The notes under the pieces are model-generated. The model was not told where the DNA came from and searched no databases. It saw nothing but the letters and a program-made list of their open reading frames with translations. 64,000 nt of DNA from Mesorhizobium sp. 131-2-1 (lineage in GTDB: Bacteria; Pseudomonadota; Alphaproteobacteria; Rhizobiales; Rhizobiaceae). Shown in pieces: positions 1-8,700 of this stretch. The stretch is from NCBI RefSeq assembly GCF_016756535.1, contig NZ_AP023247.1, positions 4,154,501 through 4,218,500 of the forward strand, read 5' to 3'. Both the position numbers and the translations under genes were made by a program. Positions within the stretch are counted from its first letter, which is position 1. Each line of letters starts with the position of its first letter.

Positions 1-420
1 CAGCACGAAGACCGAGGTGAGCCTGGCATCCCACACCCACCAGGTGCCCCACATCGGCTTGCCCCAGATCGAACCGGTGATCAGCGCCAGCGCCGTGAAG
101 GTGGCGCCGATGGGGGCCGCCGATTTCAGCGCGACATCGGCCAGCGGATGGCGCCACACCAGCGTGCCGAGCGCCGAAACTGCCATCAGCGAGTAGCACA
201 TCATGGCGAGCCAGGCGAAAGGCACGTGGATGTACATGATGCGCACCGTGATGCCCTGCTGGAAATCCTCAGGTGCTACGAAGCTCATGTAGAGCCCGAC
301 GGCAAGGAGGAGCACGGCAACCGAGGCCAGCCATGGCACCAGCCTGTCGGCCAGTCCGACGAAGCGCGTCGGGTTGGCGAGGTCGGCCCAGCCGTTCAGG
401 CGTGAAGTGGTGTCGCTCAT
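1..420 (-). CDS. ccmC: Heme exporter protein CcmC (5' part; cut by window start)
   Basis: Translating the reverse strand from the ATG at 420 gives 140 residues that run off the window. CcmC is an inner-membrane protein of cytochrome c maturation that presents heme to CcmE. Visible are two hydrophobic segments (about residues 29-48 and 70-90) and the tryptophan-rich heme-handling signature WGKPMWGTWWVWDARLTS at about residues 116-133, which is diagnostic for the CcmC/CcmF family. The short N-terminus before the first membrane segment fits CcmC rather than CcmF. The rest of the ccm operon would lie to the left. Identification is by motif and topology; the C-terminal half is not visible. Confidence 0.93.
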   Translation of the reverse strand, partial: MSDTTSRLNGWADLANPTRFVGLADRLVPWLASVAVLLLAVGLYMSFVAPEDFQQGITVRIMYIHVPFAWLAMMCYSLMAVSALGTLVWRHPLADVALKSAAPIGATFTALALITGSIWGKPMWGTWWVWDARLTSVFVL

Positions 421-487
421 GCCGACCTAAATAGACCCGCGGCGTGTGTTGGGCAATCGAGTAGTTGTCGCAGGCAGGGCAGGCTCT

Positions 488-650
488 TCCTTCTCCCCCT
501 GTGGGAGAAGGTGGATCGGCGCGCAGCGCCGAGACGGATGAGGGGTGCTGGAAGGAATGAGGCGGTTCACCGCGAGGCTATGCCAAGCTGGAGCACCCCT
601 CATCCGGCCGCTTCGCGGCCACCTTCTCCCACAAGGGGAGAAGGGAAAGG
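488..650. repeat. RIME-like intergenic palindromic element
   Basis: Two arms of about 57 bases, 488-547 and 593-650, are imperfect inverted copies. Each has an outer CTCCCC...GGGAG hairpin, a small inner GC hairpin (different sequence in the two arms) and a CACCCCTCATCC-type segment facing the centre. It fills most of the gap between the end of ndvA and the start of ccmC. The arrangement matches the rhizobial intergenic mosaic elements (RIME) known from Rhizobiales. A structurally similar element occurs at 19751-19854. Confidence 0.75.
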
Positions 651-657
651 CGCTCAA

Positions 658-2427
658 TTACGCCGCTTCGTTGACCGTACGGCTGAGGCGGCGGACTTCC
701 TCGTCGTTGAGCAGGCCGCCGGCGCGCAGCAGGCTGGCGAAGCGGCCGTTGCGCAGCGACAGTTCGGCGAAGCCGCCCTGCTCGACCACCCGGCCCTTGT
801 CCATGAACACGACCAGGTCGGCATCGCGCACCGTCGTCAGGCGGTGGGCAATGATGAAGGTGGTGCGGTTGCGGCGCAGTTCGTCGATTGCTTCCTTGAC
901 GCGATCCTCGGTCTCGACGTCGAGCGCGCTGGTCGCCTCGTCGAGCACGAGGATCGGCGCGTCCTTCAGCACGGCGCGGGCAATGGCGATGCGCTGGCGC
1001 TCGCCACCCGAGAGCTGGCCGCCACGCTCGCCGACGACGGTGTCGTAGCCGTTGCTCTTCGACAGGATGAAGTCCTGGGCGGCGGCAGCATTGGCGGCTG
1101 CGTGCACCTCGTCATAGGTCGCCTCGGCGCGCCCGACGCGGATGTTGTCCTCGATCGAGCGGTTGAGCAGGCCTGCGTCCTGGAACACGGTGGCGATCGA
1201 GTGGCGCAGCGACTTGCGGGTCACCGTGCGGGTGTCGATGCCGTCGATCAGGATGCGGCCGCTGGACGGCGTGAAGACGCGCTGCAGGAGATTGATGAGC
1301 GTCGTCTTGCCGGCGCCGGTCGGACCGACGATAGCGACCGTCTGGCCGGCCTGGACCTCGAAGGAGACGTCGTCGACGCCCTGCCCCGAATTGGCGAACT
1401 CGAAGCCGACATTCTCGAAGCGCACATGGCCGGTCACGTTGGCAAGCTCGCGCATGCCGTCCGGCTCGGCGGTATCGGCGGCCGAGTCCTCGAGGCGGTA
1501 GAAGTCTTCGAGCTTGGCGCGGGCCTCGGAGATCTGGCTGGAGAAAGCCGACATCTGATCGAGGCGGGCGATCAGCATCCCTGCAAAGCCGATGAAGGCA
1601 ACGACATCGCCGACGCGGAGCTGGCCACGGGTGACGAGATAGGCGCCGATCGAAAGCACGATCATCATCGAGATGGTCGACGACAGCCGGTTCAACGCAC
1701 TGGCGATCGCCCACCAGTCAAGCACCGGGTTCTGGGCGTCGAGCAGGTCCTTGACGTAGCGCTTCAGTGTCGCGGTCTCATGGCCGATACGGTTGTAGCT
1801 CTGCAGCACGGCGACATTGCTGACGCTATCGGTCACATGGGCAAACACGGTGTGGTAGTGGCGCTCGACGGCGGTCTGCCCCGACTTGGTGCGGCGCATG
1901 ACGATGCGGCCGATGCCGACATAGAGCACGCCAAGGCCAAGCAGCACCGCCGACATGCGAATGTCCATGGCAATCGCGGTCGGCACCAAAAGCACCAGGG
2001 CGATGGCCGTCGAGAGATGCACGCGCATGAATTCGAGCCAGAGGCTGAACAGGGTCTCAATGGCGCGCAACAACGTTTGCAGTGAATTGGACGTGCCGCG
2101 CTGGTGATGCCAGGCGAGCGGCATGGTGATGACGCGCTCGAAGGACTGGCACAGCACCTCCGAGCGACGGGCATGGGCGAAGCGGTCGGCGCCGCGTGCG
2201 ACCAGCACGACAGCGACGACGTTGAACGCGCCGAGAGCGGCCCAGACGGCAAGCGTCGAAAACACCGGGCCGTTTTCAGAGATGGCACCGATCACCCGGC
2301 CCAACAGGATCGGCTCGAGGATCGCGATCGCGGCAAGCGCGACGTTGGCGCCGCAAATCAGCGCGACACGCTTCTTGTCGGCGGCCAGATAACCCAGCGC
2401 TCTCCAGTAGATCTGCAGAAGTGACAC
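658..2427 (-). CDS. ndvA: NdvA, cyclic beta-1,2-glucan ABC exporter (fused permease/ATPase)
   Basis: This 589-residue half-transporter exports cyclic beta-1,2-glucan to the periplasm, where it serves hypo-osmotic adaptation and, in symbionts, nodule invasion. The N-terminal ~310 residues form the membrane domain. The ATPase domain follows: Walker A GPTGAGKT at about 368, signature LSGGERQRIA at about 473, Walker B ILVLDEATSALD at about 491, then the AHRL H-loop. Length is near the ~590-616 typical of NdvA/ChvA. The start is GTG (reverse complement of 2425-2427) with GGAG about 10 bases upstream. It lies downstream of ndvB on the same strand but is separated by 354 bases holding a strong terminator, so it probably has its own promoter. 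Confidence 0.95.
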   Translation of the reverse strand: MSLLQIYWRALGYLAADKKRVALICGANVALAAIAILEPILLGRVIGAISENGPVFSTLAVWAALGAFNVVAVVLVARGADRFAHARRSEVLCQSFERVITMPLAWHHQRGTSNSLQTLLRAIETLFSLWLEFMRVHLSTAIALVLLVPTAIAMDIRMSAVLLGLGVLYVGIGRIVMRRTKSGQTAVERHYHTVFAHVTDSVSNVAVLQSYNRIGHETATLKRYVKDLLDAQNPVLDWWAIASALNRLSSTISMMIVLSIGAYLVTRGQLRVGDVVAFIGFAGMLIARLDQMSAFSSQISEARAKLEDFYRLEDSAADTAEPDGMRELANVTGHVRFENVGFEFANSGQGVDDVSFEVQAGQTVAIVGPTGAGKTTLINLLQRVFTPSSGRILIDGIDTRTVTRKSLRHSIATVFQDAGLLNRSIEDNIRVGRAEATYDEVHAAANAAAAQDFILSKSNGYDTVVGERGGQLSGGERQRIAIARAVLKDAPILVLDEATSALDVETEDRVKEAIDELRRNRTTFIIAHRLTTVRDADLVVFMDKGRVVEQGGFAELSLRNGRFASLLRAGGLLNDEEVRRLSRTVNEAA

Positions 2428-2781
2428 TTCAGCTACTCCGCCAAACTTTCATTGTGCAGTGCACCATTTCTTGACACGTACCGGTTAACGGGTCGCAAAA
2501 CAATGCCCGTCTAGCTCTTCCGTTCCCAATCTGCGAACAAAAGATGACGACGTTGCGAAATCTGCCGTGATCACCTAACGGTTTGAGATAAAAGGTGAAA
2601 TGTCAGGCTTGCGGCAAAATCATGGCAGCGGCCAAGCGCTGCCACATTTTTAATCACCGGAAGCTTACGTAGCGGAAGCTAATAGGCCGGCCCCGATGCC
2701 GGCCAAGAGCGCCGTCAAATAAAGACGGTGAAACAACGCGCGCCCCGAAGGGCGCGCGAAAACGGCTTCAAGCCATTGATT
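2428..2781. other. ndvB-ndvA intergenic region
   Basis: This 354-base gap lies between two genes on the same strand. It holds the ndvB terminator (2727-2758), a second GC dyad at 2685-2704 (GGCCGGC arms, no T-run after it on the minus strand), and a perfect 11-base palindrome GTGCAGTGCAC at 2454-2464 just upstream of ndvA. The ndvA promoter must lie here, but no convincing -35/-10 pair was found on the minus strand. No small gene is supported. Confidence 0.5.
2727..2758 (-). terminator. Rho-independent terminator of ndvB
   Basis: On the minus strand a perfect 9-bp stem (2758-2750 with 2745-2737) closes a UUCG-type tetraloop and is followed by TTGTTTC. It lies 24 bases after the ndvB stop codon. 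Stem quality, tetraloop and T-rich tail support intrinsic termination. Confidence 0.85.
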
Positions 2782-5700
2782 TTACGCAGGTATCTTGACG
2801 ACCACCTCAGCCGTCTCACCGGCTTTCGGCTCGAAGGACGCGGATTTTGTCTTGGCTCCATTGACTTCGAGCGAGATGGATTTGGTCTTTTTGTCGCGGA
2901 TGACGCGAACCTTGACTTCAGCTCCCAGCATCTTGAGCGTTGCCGCGTAACCGTCCCAGTGGCCGGGCAGTTTCGGCCTGAACGTGATCTGCTTGCCGCG
3001 CCGCTCAATGCCGAGAATTCCTTCCACCGCCGCGCGGTAGAGCCATCCGGCGGAACCCGTGTACCAGGTCCAGCCGCCGCGGCCGCCCTTGCCTTCGCCG
3101 GCATAGATGTCGGCCGCCACGACATAGGGCTCGACCCTATAGTGCTCGGCTGCCGCCTCGTCCGAGGCGTGGTTGACCGGGTTCAGCATCGAGAAGCAGC
3201 GATAGGCGTCGTCGGTGCGGCCCATTTCGGCGAGTGCGATGACGAACCAGGTGGCCGCATGGGTGTACTGGCCGCCATTCTCGCGCACGCCGGGCGGGTA
3301 GCTCTTGATGTAGCCTGGGTCCTTCTCGGTCTTCGAGAAGGGCGGCGTGAACAGCTTGACGATCTTCAACTCGTCATCGACCAGCATCTTCGTCGCCTGC
3401 TGCATGGCGGTGGTCGAACGCGCCGGATCGCCCTCGCCCGAAAGCACGCTCCACGACTGGGCAATGGAGTCGATCTTGCATTCCTTGGAGTCGTGCGAGC
3501 CGAGCGGCGTGCCGTCGTCGAAGCTGCCGCGCCGATACCACTGACCGTCCCAGGCCGTGGCCTCCAGCGCCCGCTTCAGCCCGTCGGCATGCTTGTTCCA
3601 GGCCTGCGCCCGCTTGGCGTCGCCCTGCGCCTTGGCGACCGGGGCGAAGTCTCCCAGCGTCTTCAGGAGGAACCAGCCAAGCCACACGCTCTCGCCCTTG
3701 CCGCCCTCGCCGACGCGGTTCATGCCGTCGTTCCAGTCGCCGCCGAGGATCAGCGGCAGGCCGGCAGGGCTGCTGCGCTTGATGGCGAGATCCAGCGCCC
3801 GCGCGCAATGATCGTAGAGCGAGGCGGTGGTCTTGGAGATTTCAGGCGTGAAGAAGGCATCGTGCTCGCCCTCGCCGAGCGGCTGGCCGTCGATGAAGGG
3901 AAGCTGCTCCTTGAGGATCGCCGCATCGCCGGTCACGTCGATGTAGCGGGCCGTGGCATGGGCGAGCCAGACGACGTCGTCCGAGATCATGGTGCGCACG
4001 CCGGCGTCGGTGCGCGGCAGCCACCAGTGCTGCACGTCGCCCTCCGGGAACTGCCGGCGCGCCGCGTTGAGGATCTGGTCGCGCGCCAGCTTCGGATCAT
4101 GCGCCAGCAAGGCCAGCGTGTCCTGCAGCTGGTCGCGGAAGCCGAAGGCGCCGCTCGCCTGGTAGAAGGCGGAACGGGCGCGGATGCGGCAGGCAAGGCT
4201 CTGGTAAGGCAGCCAGTGGTTGACCATGGCATCCAGCGCCTTGTCCGGCGTCTCGACCTGGATGGTGTCGAGGAAGCCGCGCCAGACGCGTTCGTTGTCG
4301 GCCAGCCGCTGGTCGAAATCCTTGCCGCGATGGGCCTGCACAAGCGCGCTCGCCTCAGCGGGCGAAGCCGCGTCGCCGAGCACCCAGACCAGCGTCACGT
4401 CGCCGCCGGCGGGGATTTCGATATCGCTGGCGATCGCCGCGCAGGGATCATCACCTGCCTCGACCCGGCCGGACAGGGCGGCGCCCGCAAGCACCGCCTG
4501 CGGATATTCGCTGCTGCCGTGCCGGCCGATGAACTCGCTGCGGTCGGTCGTCACCGACTGGACCTCGGCCGAGGCGGCGAGGAACGCCACCCTCTCGCTG
4601 AAGTCGAGCCCGTAGGGGTTCTGCGCCAGCAGCGCGCCTGACGCGGCATCCATGGACGGCACGATGGTCGCCGCCGTGCGCGAGCGATGGCCGCCCAGCA
4701 CCCATTCGGCATAGGCATAGACGCGCAGCCTCACCGGCACTGCGCCTGCATTCTGGATGCGCAGCCGGGTGACCTTCACCGGATCGGCCGGATCGACGAC
4801 CTGGGTCAGGTCCATCGACAGCGGCCCGCGCTTCGTGCGGAAGGTCGAAAAACCCTGGCCGTGCCAGGTCTCGTAGGTCATGGCGGGGTCGCGCACCACC
4901 GCGGCCATCGGCGAGAAGGCTTTGCCGCTGGCGTGGTCGTAAATGTAGATGCCCTCGCCCGGCCGGTTGGTGACCGGATCGTTCGACCAAGGCGTCAGCT
5001 GGTAGTCGCGGCTGTTGCGGCTCCAGGTGAAGCCGGCGCCCTCGGCCGAGACATGGAAGCCGAACGAGGCGTTGGAGATGACGTTGATCCACGGCTGCGG
5101 CGTCGTTCGCCGGCCGGTGAGACGCGTGACATAGTGGCGGCCGTCGCCATCGAAGCCGCCAAAGCCATTCCAGAGATTCAAGCCGCTGCCGTCGGCGCTG
5201 GCACTGGTAGAGGCCGGGGCGGCAAATGCCGGCGGCGCAATGGCCGGCAAGGTTGACCCAGGCGCGACGCCGCCGGCCTGCTGCAGGGCGTCTCGCGCCT
5301 GCAGGGCCGCCGCTTCGGCGCGCTCGATCTGGTCGAAGATGGTGCCGTTGCGCGTATGCAGCGCGACGCGGGCGACAGCCAGCAATGTCTTGTAGGTCGC
5401 CTCGTCCATGAGGTCGCGGCGCACGGCGAAGATGTGCTGGCGCGGACCGAGCTCCTTGCCGCGCAGGCGGCTGTTCTCGCACAGCGTCTCGACCGCGCGC
5501 TGCAGGTCCTGCACATAGGACGATGCCTGCTCGTTGACGACGACGAAGTCGATCATCATGCCGCGCGCCCGCATGTATTCCTGGAAGCGCAACGCCTGGG
5601 CGACGATCTCCAGGTCGGCGACGTCGCCGATGCGGACCAGGAATATCGGGAAGTCGCCGGAGATGCTGGTCGGCCAAAGGCTCGACTGCTTGCCGAGCCC

Positions 5701-8700
5701 GGAGGCGATGGAGTCCGCCGGCAGGCGCAGGAACGGATCGGGATAGATCAGGTAGCGCGCCAGCTTCTGCACGTTGGCGGCATCCGTCAGGCTGAGACCG
5801 AGATGGCGCGTCTGCACCTGGCTTCGAGTCCAGGCCAGCATCGCCTGGCGGGCGAAGCTTTCCGGATGGTCGAGCCGGGCGACGGCTTCGTCGAGTTCGG
5901 CGCGGTTGGCGCCGACAATGGTCCAGAAGGTCAGCGAGATCTTCTTGTTGGCGGGCACGCGCACCTGACGGCGCAGCGAGGCGATCGGGTCCAGCGTGAA
6001 GCCGGAATGCCCGCCGAGCTTGGCGCCTGGATCGAAGGCGGCGGCGTCGACGATGGTGCGGCCGCGGCCGATGAAGGCACGCCGGTCGGTCTCGGCCTCG
6101 GCATCGCGCGACGGCCCCGACGGATCGGTGACGAAATGCGCCACGGCGATATCGGGGTCGTTCTTGTCGCGCTTGCGCCTGACGGCGAAGATCGCGCTGT
6201 TGTTCGAGGCGATCTCGGTCTCGACGAACATCTTCGAGAAGGCCGGATGGGCATTGTCGGAAGCTTCGTTGCCCAGCACCAGCTCGGCGAACGATGTCAC
6301 CTCGATGTGCCGGTCGGTGGCGCCGTCATTGTAGAGCGTGACGCGGCGGCCCTCGCCATTGCCTTCCGAGATGACGATGCATTCGACCTCCGAGCGCAGC
6401 GACCCGACCGATTTGATGAAGCTCGCCTTGTCGTCGGAGAACAGGGTCTGGACGCGCTCATGGTCGGCGCGCCGCGGCTCTGAGGTCGCCGACCACCAAT
6501 CGCCGGTGCCGGCGTCGCGCAGGAAGACGTAGGAGCCGAGCCGGTCCTCGCTCGGGTCCGGCTGCCAGCGGGTGACGGCAAGCTCGCCGAAGCGGCTGTA
6601 GCCGGAACCGGTGGCGGTGACCATGACCGAATAGCGGCCGTTGGACATCACGTTGGTCGCGCGCAGCGCCTTGGCCGGCTCGAGGATGGTGCGCGTGTCC
6701 GGGCTCTCGGTCTCGGTCTCGTCCTTGGAGCGCTCGTCGGCTTCGGTCCTGACGGTGGCGGTCGGGATGTCGCGCGGCGCCCTCTCCTGCAACAGGAGCT
6801 CGGCCGACTCGATCACGGGGTCGCTGTGGAAGCGGTCGCGGAGCCGGCCCTCGAAGATGGCGTCGGCGACGGCTGCGATCGACATGCCGGAATGGTGCGC
6901 CATGTAGTTCAGCACCACGGCATGATCGGTGCCCTCGGGCACGCGCTGCGGGGTGAAGTCGACGGCGTCGTAGTAGCCGTGCCGGCCAAGCGCGCCGATC
7001 GCCTTCAGCCGGGCGAGATTGTGCACTGCCTCGCGCGGATTGAACTGCGCCGCCAGGATCGTCGCATAGGGCGCGATCACGGTGTTCTGGCCAAGGCCGC
7101 GCTTGAGGCCGAGGCCGGGCACGCCGAAATTGGTGTACTGGTAGGTCAGTTCGCGGTCGCGGGCGTTGTAGGCCGCTTCCGAAATGCCCCAGGGCACGTT
7201 CTTGGAGCGCGCGTACTGGATCTGGCGCCTGATGATCAGCTTGCTGGTCTGGTTGAGGATCGAGCCATGCGGCTCCTTCATCACCAGCGGCGGCATCAGG
7301 TACTCGAACATCGAGCCCGACCAGGACATCAGCGCGCCCTGGAAGCCGATCTCGACGATCGGCCGGCCAAGCCGGAACCAGTGCTCGGTCGGCAGGTCGC
7401 CCTTGGCGATGGCGAACAGGCTGGTGAGCCGCGCTTCAGAGGCGAGCAGGTCGTAGCAGCTCTCGTCGAGCTGGTGTTCCTCGACCCGGTAGCCGATCGA
7501 CAGAAGCTTGCGCTCCTGCCGCAACAGGAACGAGAAATCCATCTCGAAGGCGTAGCGGCGGGTGCGCGCGCGCAGCGCGAGCAGCTTGGCGCGCAAGGCC
7601 TCGACCGCGTTCTCGTCATTGTGCGAGTCGTGCACATGCGCCTCGCAGGTGGCTTCGAGCCGCGCCGCCCAGTCGGCGATGACGTCGCTCTTCGGCGACG
7701 CCGCCTCGCTGTGGATGGCGGCGGCGAGCTTGCGGATCTCGCCGGCCAGCACCGCCAGGTTGATGGTGCGGATCGACGCCATCTCAGGCTGCGCCTTGAT
7801 GGTCATCACGGCGCGGCGCATGCCGTCGAGACGGTCGGCCAGCCGCTGGCGCAGCGGCCTCAGCTGCCGGCGGTCGTCCGGCAGTTCCTCGAGGCTCTCG
7901 TCGAGGATGGTCACCGTGTCGAGGATGCCCTCGAAGTCGCCCTGCAGATGCACGGAAGGCGCTTCCGCCCATTCGGCGCAAGCCGCGGCGACCGCAACCA
8001 GATGGCCGGCGAGATTGCCGCTGTCGACCGCCGAGATATAGAGCGGATAGAGCGGCTTCAGCGTCGTCGTGTCGTACCAGTTGTAGAGATGGCCGCGGTC
8101 GCGCGGCATGCTCTCGATGGTCGTCATCGTCGCGTCGATGCGGGTGATGGCGTCGGACAGGCTGATCCAGCCGAAGTCGCGCGCCGACACCACCGACAGC
8201 AGGTAGACACCGATATTGGTCGGCGAGGTGCGCGGCGCCACCACCGGCGCCGGGCTTTCCTGGAAATTGTCCGGCGGCAGATGGTGATGCTCGGCCGTCA
8301 CGAAGGTCTCGAAATAGTGCCAGGTGCGCCGCGCGATGGTGCGCAGCGTATGGATGTCGGCGGCCGAAATGCGCAGCCGGTCCTCGGTTTCGGCCGAGCG
8401 GCTGATCCAGCACGCGACAGCCGGCGAGCCGATCCAGAAGATGGCGAAGAAGAAGGCGACGAAGGCGCCGGTGGAATCGGCCAGCACGGGGATGGCAAGG
8501 CCGACGACGCCGATGATCACCGCGCCATACATTATGCCGTAATAGGCGCCGAGGTCGCTGCCGCCGCTCTTGTGCGCCTGCGAGGCTGTGCGCCATTCGA
8601 GCAGGTTCTGCCGGCTGACGAACAGGCGGTAGAGCGTACGGATGATGGCGTCGCCCATCATCCAGGCGAGATGCGCCATCAGCAGCACCTTGAGCGCCAC

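Noticed and set aside
2685..2704. Second terminator between ndvB and ndvA
   Set aside because: The GC dyad is good, but no T-run follows it on the minus strand, and the real ndvB terminator lies closer to the stop.
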